A stretch of DNA of 64,000 nucleotides from Maritimibacter sp. REDSEA-S28_B5 (lineage in GTDB: Bacteria; Pseudomonadota; Alphaproteobacteria; Rhodobacterales; Rhodobacteraceae), in the NCBI GenBank assembly GCA_001626765.1, contig LUOO01000099.1, positions 62,001 through 126,000 on the forward strand. Direction: 5' to 3'. Each line of letters starts with the position of its first letter. Position 1 is the first letter of the stretch. The translations under genes and the position numbers were made by a program. This document shows positions 26,777 to 34,816 of this stretch, piece by piece. The notes below the pieces were generated by a model. It made no database searches and was not told where the DNA came from. It saw nothing but the letters and a program-made list of their open reading frames with translations.

Positions 26777-27426
26777 GCGAGGCGAAATCCTACGAGGTCC
26801 TGCTCGAGGACGGCGTCTTCCTGCCCCGCGATCTGCCCCTGTGGGAGGCCGCGAAACCCTACCTCGACGTGCGCAACAACGACGAACACACCGTGGGCGT
26901 CTATGCACTTGCCCGGATGTTACTGCGCGACATGCCCGAGGCCGATGAAAGCGTCGTCCTGCCCGCCGTCGTCCTTCATGACGTGGGCTGGAAAACTGTG
27001 CCCGAGGAAGAACTGTTCAACGCCATTGGCTCGGCCCCCACGCGGCTCGACCTCGTGCGCGAACACGAGGTGCGGGGGCGCGAGATTGCCGCCGAAATCC
27101 TCGACCGCGTGAAACCCGAGGGCGTCGACATCGACCACGTGCTCGCCATCATCGACGGCCACGATACGCGCGACACGGCGATCAGCCCCTCGGACGCGGT
27201 GATGAAGGATGCGGACAAGGCCTGGCGGCTCACGCCCAACGGCATCCGCCTGATCAAAGAGTGGTATGGCGACGAGGCGACGGACGCCTGGTTCGTCGAA
27301 ATGGTCGAACGTCGCTCGAACCCGAAAATGCTGACGCCGGTGGGGATTGCATTCGCCCGCGCGATTACCGCCTCGCTCAAGGCGGACATGATGCTCGATA
27401 GATATATGGGAGGGTCACATGCGTGA
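26773..27426 (+). CDS. HD-domain hydrolase, second paralogue
   Basis: A 217-residue HD-superfamily protein with NNDEHTVGVY, VVLHDVGWKTV, IIDGHDTRDTA and DADKAWR, the same motif order as the protein from 24741. The shared IIDGHDTR and DADK-x-WR blocks show that the two are homologues. It is translationally coupled on both sides (4-base overlap with the aldehyde dehydrogenase, 8-base overlap with the SDR). A metal-dependent phosphohydrolase role on a phosphorylated pathway intermediate is plausible. A heterodimer with the first HD protein is another possibility. Confidence 0.75.
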   Translation: MSEAKSYEVLLEDGVFLPRDLPLWEAAKPYLDVRNNDEHTVGVYALARMLLRDMPEADESVVLPAVVLHDVGWKTVPEEELFNAIGSAPTRLDLVREHEVRGREIAAEILDRVKPEGVDIDHVLAIIDGHDTRDTAISPSDAVMKDADKAWRLTPNGIRLIKEWYGDEATDAWFVEMVERRSNPKMLTPVGIAFARAITASLKADMMLDRYMGGSHA

Positions 27427-28180
27427 TCTTGGACTGAAGGACAAGCGCGTGATCGTCACCGGTGCGGCCGGTGGCCTCGGCCGCGCCTTCGCCCGCGCCT
27501 TTGCCGAGGCGGGCGCGCGGGTCATGGCGGCGGATATCGTGACCGCAGGGCTCGAAGTCACGGCCTGCGAGATCGAAAAGGCGGGGGGGCGGCCCTACAC
27601 CGGACAGCTCGACGTGTCCTCTGCCGAAAGTTGCGCGGCGCTGGCCGATCAGGTCGGGCGCGAGATGGGCGGGCTCGACGTGCTCGTGAACAATGCGGCC
27701 CTCTACGGCACGCTCGAACGCAAACCCTTCGAGGACATCGACGAAGCGGTCTGGGACCGGGTCATGCAGGTCAACATCAAGGGCGTCTGGCAGATGTGCC
27801 GCACCTTCGCGCCGATGCTCCGGCAGGCAAAGGCAGGCTCCATCGTCAACGTCGCGTCAGCCACGGTGTTCTCGGGTTCGCCCGAATGGATGCACTATGT
27901 CACCTCCAAGGGCGCGGTGATCGCGATGAGCCGGGTCATGGCCAAGGAGATGGGACCGGACAATGTGCGCGTGAACGCGATCGCGCCGGGCTTCACACTG
28001 ACCGAGGCAAGTCTCGGCCAGATCGAAAACGCCGTCGAATACGGCGTGGGCCGGGCCGCCATGCGGCGCAACGCCCAGTCCGAGGACATCACCGGCGCCG
28101 CGCTTTACCTGGCGTCGGACCTGTCGTCCTTCATGACGGGGCAGACCCTGGTCGTGGACGGCGGCAAGCAGTTCATCTGA
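27419..28180 (+). CDS. Short-chain dehydrogenase/reductase
   Basis: A 253-residue classical SDR. The cofactor motif TGAAGGLG lies at about 15-22, LVNNAA near 87, the catalytic serine in NVASATV, and Y160-x3-K164 in HYVTSKG. The C-terminus (TGQTLVVDGGKQFI) is typical of FabG-like enzymes. An acidic residue after beta-2 (AADIVT) suggests NAD(H). It would interconvert an alcohol and a ketone or aldehyde in the P450 pathway. It overlaps the HD gene by 8 bases and lies 9 bases before the ferredoxin gene. Confidence 0.85.
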   Translation: MRDLGLKDKRVIVTGAAGGLGRAFARAFAEAGARVMAADIVTAGLEVTACEIEKAGGRPYTGQLDVSSAESCAALADQVGREMGGLDVLVNNAALYGTLERKPFEDIDEAVWDRVMQVNIKGVWQMCRTFAPMLRQAKAGSIVNVASATVFSGSPEWMHYVTSKGAVIAMSRVMAKEMGPDNVRVNAIAPGFTLTEASLGQIENAVEYGVGRAAMRRNAQSEDITGAALYLASDLSSFMTGQTLVVDGGKQFI

Positions 28181-28189
28181 GGAGACACA

Positions 28190-28510
28190 ATGGTCAAGGT
28201 CACCTTCATCGAAGCGGACGGCACCCGCCGCGACATCGACGCCAAGGAAGGCGAACCCCTGATGTATGCGGCCAAGGACGCAGGCATCGCGGGCATCATC
28301 GCGGAATGTGGCGGCTCGGCCATGTGCGCGACCTGTCATTGTTATCTCGCCTCTGCCCCGAACGGCCCACTTCCCGACATCGAGCCCGCCGAAGAAGACA
28401 CTCTCGAGTTCACCGCGCATGAACCGACAGACCGCTCGCGGCTCACCTGCCAGGTCATCGTCGATGACCGCTGCGAGGGGGCGGTGTTCGAGGTCGCGAC
28501 AGGCCGCTGA
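28190..28510 (+). CDS. 2Fe-2S ferredoxin (putidaredoxin/adrenodoxin type)
   Basis: A 106-residue ferredoxin with ligands C40-x5-C46-x2-C49 in ECGGSAMCATC and the fourth cysteine near residue 86 (LTCQVI). The spacing is that of vertebrate-type/putidaredoxin ferredoxins, which deliver electrons to class I P450s. It follows the SDR by 9 bases with a GAGG site and is the last gene of the operon that starts with the P450, so it is the likely redox partner. A hairpin-bearing repeat follows 35 bases later. Confidence 0.9.
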   Translation: MVKVTFIEADGTRRDIDAKEGEPLMYAAKDAGIAGIIAECGGSAMCATCHCYLASAPNGPLPDIEPAEEDTLEFTAHEPTDRSRLTCQVIVDDRCEGAVFEVATGR

Positions 28511-28544
28511 ACTGGAGCTGACCCAAGGCGAACGCCTCACAGCG

Positions 28545-28605
28545 GCTCCTTCACTGCTTCATAAATACTTTGGTGGGGGTCTGGGGGAGGCAAAGCCTCC
28601 CCCAG
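28545..28605 (-). repeat. Dispersed 61-bp intergenic repeat, copy 1
   Basis: This stretch matches 55823-55883 in opposite orientation with only about two mismatches over 61 bases (one in the A-C-T/C-T-T-G-G run and one base before the G run). It consists of a 10-11-bp hairpin arm pair (CTGGGGGAGGC / GCCTCCCCCAG) plus a tail containing TATTTATGAAGCAGTGAAGG on the minus strand. Both copies are intergenic. It is probably one of the abundant short intergenic elements of Rhodobacterales genomes, which I recall but cannot search here. Confidence 0.8.
28581..28605. terminator. Hairpin of repeat copy 1, probable bidirectional terminator
   Basis: Eleven-bp perfect stem CTGGGGGAGGC / GCCTCCCCCAG with an AAA loop, between the convergent ferredoxin (ends 28510) and acetoacetyl-CoA synthetase (ends 28647) genes. 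No clear U-tract follows on either strand. A second small stem, ATTTCGC-gtca-GCGAAAT, lies at 28613-28630, just before the synthetase stop. Confidence 0.6.
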
Positions 28606-28646
28606 ACGGTCGGATTTCGCGTCAGCGAAATTCGACCGCCTGCGCC

Positions 28647-30671
28647 CTAGCTGGCCGCCGACAGACGCCGCGCGGCAAAGCTCGCGAACCAGTCGAGCGC
28701 GTGGGGGTTCTTGGTCGCATCCTTCGAGGCGACCTTGTCCGGGTTCTCGCCCAGAAGCATCCGGCGCACCGGGACCTCCATCTTCTTGCCGGTGAGCGTC
28801 GTCGGAATCTCGGGGGCGTGCACGATGACATCGGGCACATGTCGCGGGGAACGCTCGGTGCGCAGGCGACGCACGATGTCCTTTTCGACCTCTTCGGTCA
28901 GCGCCTTGCCCGGCTGCATCTGCACGAAAAGCGGCATGTAGTAGCCCCCGTCCTTTTCCTCGATACAGACGATCAGGCTGTCGGCCACTTCGGGGATGCT
29001 TTCCATCGTACGGTAAATCTCGGCCGACCCGATCCGCACGCCAAAGCGGTTGAGCGTCGCGTCCGACCGGCCCAGCACATAGGACCCGCCCTCGGGCGTG
29101 AACCGCACCCGGTCGCCATGCCGCCAGATGCCGGGGTATTCCGCGAAATAGCTGTCCGTGTAGCGGGTGAAATCGTCGTCCCCCCAGAATTTGAGCGGCA
29201 TCGAGGGCATCGGCTGGCGCACCACCAGTTCGCCCACACCACCTACGACCGGTTGCGCCGCCTCGTCATAGGCGACCGCGTCGCAGGCGAGACAGGGCGC
29301 CTGTATCTCGCCCGCGTTTGCAGGGAGCAGGCAGGAGCCGCCAAGGATACCCGAACACAGCTCGGTCCCGCCCGATTGCGAGGTGGCATAGATGTCGGCC
29401 TTCACCGCCTCGTGGATCCAGGCGAGGATCTCGGGGGTCGAGGGCGATCCGGTGAGCAGGATCGTCTCGAGTGCCGAGAGGTCGAATTCCTTGCCCGGCT
29501 CGATGCCCTGTGAACGCACCATCTGCATGAACGTCGGCGACACGCCAAAGGTCGTCACGCCCGTATCTGCCATCAACCGCCAGAGCGCGCGGGCGTCGGG
29601 GTAAGTCGGGTGCCCATCGTAAAGCACCACGCGCCCGTTCTGCATCGGGCCCTGCATGAGCGTGTTCCAGACCATCCAACCGGTCGTGGAATAGCAGAAT
29701 TGAACCGCGCCGGGGTGCATGTCCAGATGCACGGCGCCGGATTTGTAGTGTTCGAGCACAATCCCGTGGTGGCCCTGCACGATGGGCTTGGGCAGCCCCG
29801 TGGTGCCCGACGAAAACAGGATCCACAGGGGATGATCCGATGGCACGCGGGCATAGGTGAAATCCTCCCGCGCCACCTCCGGTCCGGCGAGTGTTTCGTT
29901 CCAGCCATGCGTATTGCCCGCAAAGGCCGGCGCACCCGCATCGGGCAGGTAGTCGAGTAACACGAGACATTCTGCCGAAGGCAGGTAGCCCAGAATGTTG
30001 GACAACTCGCTCGTGCGGTCGAAATGCTTGCCGCCGTAGCCATAGCCGTTCACGGCAAAAACGAGCTTCGGCTCGATCTGGCTGAATCGGTCGATCACGG
30101 TCTGCGCTCCGAACTCGGGCGCGGCCGACGACCACGTCGCCCCGATGGCGGTGGTCGCGAGCATCGCGATGAAGGTCTCGGGGATGTTGGGCATATAAGC
30201 GACGACCCGGTCCCCGGGTTCGACGCCGACCGAGCGCATCCAGGTGGCGAGCTTGCGCACCTTGCCCGCCATCTCGCCCCAGCTCATCTCGGCCAGTTCG
30301 GGCCGCAGTTCCGAGGTATGCGAAATCATTGTGCGGGCAGGGTCGCCGTTCGTTTCGTTGCGCAGCACGTGTTCGGCGTAGTTGATCCGGGTGCCCGTGA
30401 ACCAGCGGGTGCGCGGCATGGGATCGTCGGTCATGACCTCGTCGATCTCGCCGTCGTGGATGATGTCGTAGAAGTCCCAGATCGCCTTCCAGAAGCCCGG
30501 CACGTCATCGACCGACCATTGCCACAGGCCCCAGTAGTCCGAGAAATTCTTGCCCCGCTCGGTGGCGAGCCAGTTCATGAAGCGCGTGACCTCGGCGTTC
30601 TGCTTTCGGGCGTCCGTGGCGCGCCATAGCTCCTGGCCTTCGGTCACTGTGGTGATGGCTGTATCGGTCAT
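28647..30671 (-). CDS. Acetoacetyl-CoA synthetase
   Basis: A 674-residue ANL-superfamily ligase that activates acetoacetate to acetoacetyl-CoA with ATP. The long N-terminal acyl-CoA-synthetase domain (DYWGLWQWSVDDVPGFW) is characteristic of acetoacetate-CoA ligases. The P-loop-like motif is SSGTTGLPKPIVQ, the A5/A8 regions are in SQSGGTEL and WRHGDRV, and the catalytic lysine is in TLTGKKMEVP. It overlaps the HAD phosphatase gene by 4 bases and is the last gene of the carboxylase operon. It may link the product of that carboxylase to central metabolism, for example acetoacetate, but this is inference. Confidence 0.88.
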   Translation of the reverse strand: MTDTAITTVTEGQELWRATDARKQNAEVTRFMNWLATERGKNFSDYWGLWQWSVDDVPGFWKAIWDFYDIIHDGEIDEVMTDDPMPRTRWFTGTRINYAEHVLRNETNGDPARTMISHTSELRPELAEMSWGEMAGKVRKLATWMRSVGVEPGDRVVAYMPNIPETFIAMLATTAIGATWSSAAPEFGAQTVIDRFSQIEPKLVFAVNGYGYGGKHFDRTSELSNILGYLPSAECLVLLDYLPDAGAPAFAGNTHGWNETLAGPEVAREDFTYARVPSDHPLWILFSSGTTGLPKPIVQGHHGIVLEHYKSGAVHLDMHPGAVQFCYSTTGWMVWNTLMQGPMQNGRVVLYDGHPTYPDARALWRLMADTGVTTFGVSPTFMQMVRSQGIEPGKEFDLSALETILLTGSPSTPEILAWIHEAVKADIYATSQSGGTELCSGILGGSCLLPANAGEIQAPCLACDAVAYDEAAQPVVGGVGELVVRQPMPSMPLKFWGDDDFTRYTDSYFAEYPGIWRHGDRVRFTPEGGSYVLGRSDATLNRFGVRIGSAEIYRTMESIPEVADSLIVCIEEKDGGYYMPLFVQMQPGKALTEEVEKDIVRRLRTERSPRHVPDVIVHAPEIPTTLTGKKMEVPVRRMLLGENPDKVASKDATKNPHALDWFASFAARRLSAAS

Positions 30672-31495
30672 GCAAAGTCCTCCTGGCAGGCAGAGAGGTC
30701 GAAATCTTCGAGCGTGTCCAGCACGATATGCGCCCGCGTCTCGGGCGACATGGCATCAAAGGCGGCGCGGTCGCGCCCCCCGGTGGTGACGCCCAGAGCA
30801 AAGGCCCCCGCGCGCCGCGCCATGAGAAGCTCGAGCTTCGGGTCGTCGCCGATCACGATCATCTCATCGGGTCGGGCCCCTGTCAGGTCTGAGACCATGG
30901 TCAGCCCCGCGACCGACGGCTTGCCAAAAAGCGTGTGTTCGACCCCGGTCGCGTTCTGTAGCCCCGCCACCAGCGCACCCGAAATCCCCATCATCTTGCC
31001 CTTGGCCGAAGCGAAGTAGGGCGCGACCGAGGTGGCGTAAAGCGGCGCACCGTTCCACAGCGCATCCGCAGCTGCCTCGAGCATGTGAACGTCGAAATCC
31101 CGCGTCCAGCCGACGAGGACGGCATCGACCGCGCCCGCGCCTTTCTTCGGCGCGACGATCTCGACCCCGGCCTCGCGCACAGGCTCCACCACCCCCTCGG
31201 CGGCAAGCACCATGACGCGCTTTTGGCCGAGCCGCGCCAGTTCATGCGCGGCGACCACGGCGGGCGTCATCATGTGGCCGGGCTCCAGTTCGATCCCGGC
31301 GCGGGCAAGGGGGGCGTAGTAGTGCTCGGGCGTGAAAATCGTGCCGTTGGTATAGGCGACGACCGCCATCCCTGCCGCCTTGCAGGTGTTGATCGCCTCG
31401 ATGGCACCGGGGAGCGCGGTGAACGCGCCGGTTTCCTTGTCCATCATCGCGAGCGTTCCGTCGATGTCGAAGACAGCAGCCTTGAAGGTCATCAT
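30668..31495 (-). CDS. HAD-IIA (NagD-like) phosphatase
   Basis: A 275-residue HAD hydrolase with nucleophile motif FDIDGTLAMMD, motif II in YTNGT, and motif IV GDDPKLELLMARRAG. The cap inserted after motif II is of the C2A/NagD type. Such enzymes dephosphorylate small phosphate esters such as p-nitrophenyl phosphate, nucleotides or 2-phosphoglycolate. It overlaps the carboxyltransferase gene upstream and the acetoacetyl-CoA synthetase gene downstream by 4 bases each, so it belongs to the carboxylase operon. Why such an operon needs a phosphatase is unexplained. Confidence 0.8.
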   Translation of the reverse strand: MMTFKAAVFDIDGTLAMMDKETGAFTALPGAIEAINTCKAAGMAVVAYTNGTIFTPEHYYAPLARAGIELEPGHMMTPAVVAAHELARLGQKRVMVLAAEGVVEPVREAGVEIVAPKKGAGAVDAVLVGWTRDFDVHMLEAAADALWNGAPLYATSVAPYFASAKGKMMGISGALVAGLQNATGVEHTLFGKPSVAGLTMVSDLTGARPDEMIVIGDDPKLELLMARRAGAFALGVTTGGRDRAAFDAMSPETRAHIVLDTLEDFDLSACQEDFA

Positions 31496-32961
31496 GCGCC
31501 CCCTTTCAGTTCGAGCTTGAAGCCCGGTTTCTCGATCTTCACGTCGCCCAGACCCCGGCGCGAGGTGATCTCGCGCATCAGGTCCATGACGGGCTTCGAC
31601 TTGGGGTCATAGCCGCGCCTGGCCGGACCATGGGCCACCATCGCGTCCACCTGATCGGCTGGCATGACGGCGCGGAGGATGAACTCCTCGTCCGACAGCC
31701 CCTTGCCGTGTTTCGCGCGCAGCTCGTCGAGCGACGCCATATGCGGCTCCGCCTCCAGCTCCTTGGCGCGTTTCGACGACCGCACCCGGTCTTCGACTTC
31801 GCCGTTCATCGGGAGCCACGGCTTGCCGAATCGGCCCAGCACATAGCGCGTCACCTCGTCGGGAATGGTCTTGTAGCGTTCGCCCGACACGACATTGAGC
31901 AACGCCTGCGTGCCAACGACCTGCGAAAACGGCGTAACCATGATCGGATAGCCCAGATCGGCGCGCACCTGCTCGACCTCTTCGAGAACCTGTGGAAGCA
32001 GGTGCGACCGCTTCGTTTCGGCCAACTGCCGTTTGAGCGTGCCCATCATGCCGCCGGGCATCTGGTGGCGGAAATAGGCGCGGTCAAACTCGCCCGGTGC
32101 GCCGTGTTGCAACCCTTCGGTCGCGGCCAGCGCGGTGAAATAGGCGTCCATCTCGGCCACGGCCTCGTCATCCACGTCCACCGTGAACCCAAGGTCGCGC
32201 AGGTTCGCGATCACCGGGGCCTGCGCTGGCTGCGACGTGCCGTTCGCGGCGGAGGACGACGCCGTATGCAGGCACGTCGCGCCATGCTGGGCCGCTTCCA
32301 GATAGGAGAACGGCCCAAGCCCGATGGTGCAGTGGGAATGAAACTCGAGCGGCAGATCACCTATGGCGGCCTTGAGCGCGGGCATCAGCGTCTTGGCACG
32401 GTCCGCCGTCACCAGCCCGCCGGGGTCCTTGAGGTAGAGCTTGTCGTAGTGCCCGCCTTCCGTGAGCCGCTTCGCCGCGTCCGCAAAGAACGCGTCGTCA
32501 TGGGCCGGCGAGAGCGTATAGGGCAGGGCGGCGACCACCTGGTTCGCGCCGGCCTTCCGCGTCACCTGTGCCATACGCACCATCGCGTCCACGTCGATCA
32601 TCGGGTCCATGATCGCGAAGCGCTCCATCCCGTTGTTCACGAGCGTGCGGAAACAGAACTCCATGAATTCTTCCGACGCGATTTCCCACGAGATGAACCG
32701 CATCCCCGTGGTCAGGAACGACAGGGGCGTCGTCGGGGTCTTTTCCTTGAAGAGCCGGATACGCTCCCACGGATCCTCCTGCTTGAACCGCACCGCGACG
32801 GCCATATGGGTGGAGGAGATAAAGTCGATGGACTCATATCCCACCCGCTCCATCGTCGGCGCGATTTGTAGCATCATTCCGGTATCGAGCCCCGTGGCGC
32901 CCCAGTTCGACTGGTTGCCGTCGCGCACCGTCGTGTCCATGAGCGTGATGTTTTTCGTCAT
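31492..32961 (-). CDS. Carboxyltransferase subunit of a biotin-dependent carboxylase (PycB/OadA-like)
   Basis: A 489-residue HMGL-like TIM-barrel protein. It opens with LMDTTVRDGNQS, a version of the D-T-T-x-R-D-x-x-Q metal and substrate motif. LKDPGGLVTAD carries the metal-site lysine expected to be carbamylated. HSHCTIG contributes the metal histidines, and SQVVGTQALLNVVSGERY is the conserved end region of pyruvate carboxylase/oxaloacetate decarboxylase subunits. The ATG at 32961 gives the family N-terminus; the frame is open further upstream to 33321. It lacks a fused biotinyl domain; a separate carrier protein is encoded two genes upstream. The acceptor is probably a 2-oxoacid or ketone, not determined. 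Confidence 0.82.
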   Translation of the reverse strand: MTKNITLMDTTVRDGNQSNWGATGLDTGMMLQIAPTMERVGYESIDFISSTHMAVAVRFKQEDPWERIRLFKEKTPTTPLSFLTTGMRFISWEIASEEFMEFCFRTLVNNGMERFAIMDPMIDVDAMVRMAQVTRKAGANQVVAALPYTLSPAHDDAFFADAAKRLTEGGHYDKLYLKDPGGLVTADRAKTLMPALKAAIGDLPLEFHSHCTIGLGPFSYLEAAQHGATCLHTASSSAANGTSQPAQAPVIANLRDLGFTVDVDDEAVAEMDAYFTALAATEGLQHGAPGEFDRAYFRHQMPGGMMGTLKRQLAETKRSHLLPQVLEEVEQVRADLGYPIMVTPFSQVVGTQALLNVVSGERYKTIPDEVTRYVLGRFGKPWLPMNGEVEDRVRSSKRAKELEAEPHMASLDELRAKHGKGLSDEEFILRAVMPADQVDAMVAHGPARRGYDPKSKPVMDLMREITSRRGLGDVKIEKPGFKLELKGGA

Positions 32962-34328
32962 TCCGCAGCCTCCTTCGCGGGCGCGATGCGGGCCAGCAGA
33001 CCCGGCAAGTAATTCGTGTCGACGCCGCCGGCCTGAAACGCGGCGTCGTCCATGATCGCCATGTGGAGCGGCGCGTTGGTGGTCACGCCCGTCAGTTCCG
33101 TGACCCTGAGCGCGGTCGCCATGACCTCCACCGCCTTTTCGCGCGTCTCGCCAAAGGCGATGAGCTTCGCGACCATGCTGTCGTAATAGGGCGAGATCAT
33201 CGCGCCGGGCTGCATATGCGTGTCCACGCGCAGGCCGGGGATCGGTGGGAACCACGCCTGCGTCACCCGACCGGGCGAGGGCATGAAATCGCGGTCCATG
33301 TCCTCGGCATTGAGCCGGCATTCGATGGCGTGACCGGTGAGGGTGATGTCGTCCTGGGTAAGCGCGAGCGCTTCGCCCTCGGCAATCGCGATCTGGAGAG
33401 CGATGAGGTCAAGGCCCGTGATCGCCTCGGTCACGGGATGTTCGACCTGCACACGGGCATTCATTTCCAGGAAATAGAATTCCTCGCGTTCCACATCGAC
33501 GAGAAACTCTACCGTGCCCAGCGAGACATAGTTGATGTGGCGTGCGTATTTCACCGCCGCATCGAGCAGACCCTGCCGCAGCTTCGGTGGCAGACCCGGC
33601 GCGGGGGCCTCTTCCACCACCTTCTGATATCGCCGCTGGACGGAACAGTCGCGCTCGCCCGCGTGGATTACGGTCTCGCCGTCCGAGATGATCTGCACCT
33701 CGACGTGACGACCCACGGTCACGAACCGCTCCATGTAGATGCGCCCGTCGCCAAAGGCGGCCGATGCCTCGGAAATCGCCATGTCGATCTGCTTGGGCAG
33801 TTCCTCCGCCGAATTGACACGCTTCATGCCGCGTCCGCCGCCGCCCGAGACGGCCTTGATGAGCATCGGAAAACCCACGTCCTTGGCAATCGCGAGGCCC
33901 TCTTCGGCGGTCTCGATCGACCCGCCGGGGACCAGCGGCACGCCGGCCGCTTCGGCGTGGTTTCGGGCCGTCAGCTTGTCGCCCACGGCGTCGAGGTTGT
34001 CGGGAGACGGGCCGATGAAGACGATCCCTTCCTTGGCGCAGGCCTCGGCCAGGCGTTTGTTCTCCGAAAGAAAGCCATAGCCAGGATGCAGCGCGTCGCA
34101 ACCCGTGCCCTTGGCCGCTTCCACGACTGTCTCGACCTTGAGGTAACTTTGCGTGGCCGCCGCCGGTCCCAGACAGACGGTTCGCGTGGCCAGCTTTGCG
34201 CCCAGCGTGTCGCGATCGGCCTCGGACACGCCGAGAACGGTTTCGATGCCAAGTGCGCGCGCCGTGCGGATCACGCGCACCGCGATCTCGCCCCGGTTGG
34301 CGATGAAGATGCGTCTGATCTTGGTCAT
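32958..34328 (-). CDS. accC: Biotin carboxylase subunit
   Basis: A 456-residue ATP-grasp biotin carboxylase that charges biotin on the carrier protein with CO2. It begins IRRIFIANRGEIAVRVIRTA, has the glycine-rich ATP loop GGGGRGMKRV, and the catalytic/metal region EMNARVQVEHPVTE. The ATG at 34328 gives the family N-terminus. Its stop overlaps the carboxyltransferase start by 4 bases, and it follows the carrier gene by 4 bases. Most genomes carry a housekeeping accC near accB; the pairing here with a PycB-like subunit suggests a dedicated catabolic carboxylase, not the fatty-acid one. Confidence 0.85.
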   Translation of the reverse strand: MTKIRRIFIANRGEIAVRVIRTARALGIETVLGVSEADRDTLGAKLATRTVCLGPAAATQSYLKVETVVEAAKGTGCDALHPGYGFLSENKRLAEACAKEGIVFIGPSPDNLDAVGDKLTARNHAEAAGVPLVPGGSIETAEEGLAIAKDVGFPMLIKAVSGGGGRGMKRVNSAEELPKQIDMAISEASAAFGDGRIYMERFVTVGRHVEVQIISDGETVIHAGERDCSVQRRYQKVVEEAPAPGLPPKLRQGLLDAAVKYARHINYVSLGTVEFLVDVEREEFYFLEMNARVQVEHPVTEAITGLDLIALQIAIAEGEALALTQDDITLTGHAIECRLNAEDMDRDFMPSPGRVTQAWFPPIPGLRVDTHMQPGAMISPYYDSMVAKLIAFGETREKAVEVMATALRVTELTGVTTNAPLHMAIMDDAAFQAGGVDTNYLPGLLARIAPAKEAAE

Positions 34329-34332
34329 GGGC

Positions 34333-34705
34333 TCAATCCGGCTGGATGCGGATAAGCGTCTGGCCGTGTTCGACAAGCTCGCCGTTGGGCGCGACGAACT
34401 CGACCACGGTCCCCGCGATCCCGGCTTCGACCGAGTTCATCAGCTTCATCACTTCGATGATCCCGATGACGGTTTCCGCCGTCACCCGGTCGCCGGGTTT
34501 GACGAAGGGGTCAGCGCCGGGTTTGGGCGCGTGGTAGAAGGTGCCTAACAACGGCGCGGGCACTTCCGAGCCGCCACCCGATGCCACGACAGGCGCCTGC
34601 ACGGCGGCGGCGGTTTTTTCGCTCGCCGGGGTGGCGGGTGCCGGCGCCGGAGGCGTCGATCAGGCGTAGAATATCGTCGATGTCGGAGCGCGTGAGGCCG
34701 CTCAT
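34333..34705 (-). pseudogene. Biotin carboxyl carrier protein, frame broken by internal loss
   Basis: On the minus strand the first frame gives MSGLTRSDIDDILRLIDAS, the N-terminal helix of AccB-like carriers. The second frame gives APAPATPASEKTAAAVQ and then the biotinyl domain, with the target lysine in IEVMKLMN. The two frames meet at about 34645-34655. The short beta region that normally separates helix from Ala/Pro linker (roughly 25 residues) is absent and the frame changes, so a deletion of about 75-80 bases is likely. Without repair the biotinyl domain would not be made from this start. It is the first gene of the carboxylase operon. Confidence 0.7.
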
Positions 34706-34788
34706 GGTGTCTCCTCCCGAGGCACTTGTCTGGATTTACCCGGACGCTACGGGGGAGGGGCCACGCGCTCAATCGTGCGGGGGCAAAG

Positions 34789-34805
34789 GTTTCACTTGAT
34801 GAAAC
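34789..34805. promoter_or_regulatory. Palindrome, candidate IclR-family operator
   Basis: GTTTCA-cttga-TGAAAC, a perfect 6-bp inverted repeat with 5-base spacer, lies between the iclR stop (34817) and the start of the carrier gene (34705), on the promoter side of the carboxylase operon. Size and symmetry suit an IclR-type dimer. Binding is inference. Confidence 0.4.
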
Positions 34806-34816
34806 TAGCCGGGAAG

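Noticed and set aside
28545..28630. CRISPR-like or insertion-sequence end for the GGGGGAGGC hairpins
   Set aside because: Only two widely spaced copies, no spacers, no transposase and no target duplications were seen; it fits a short intergenic repeat.
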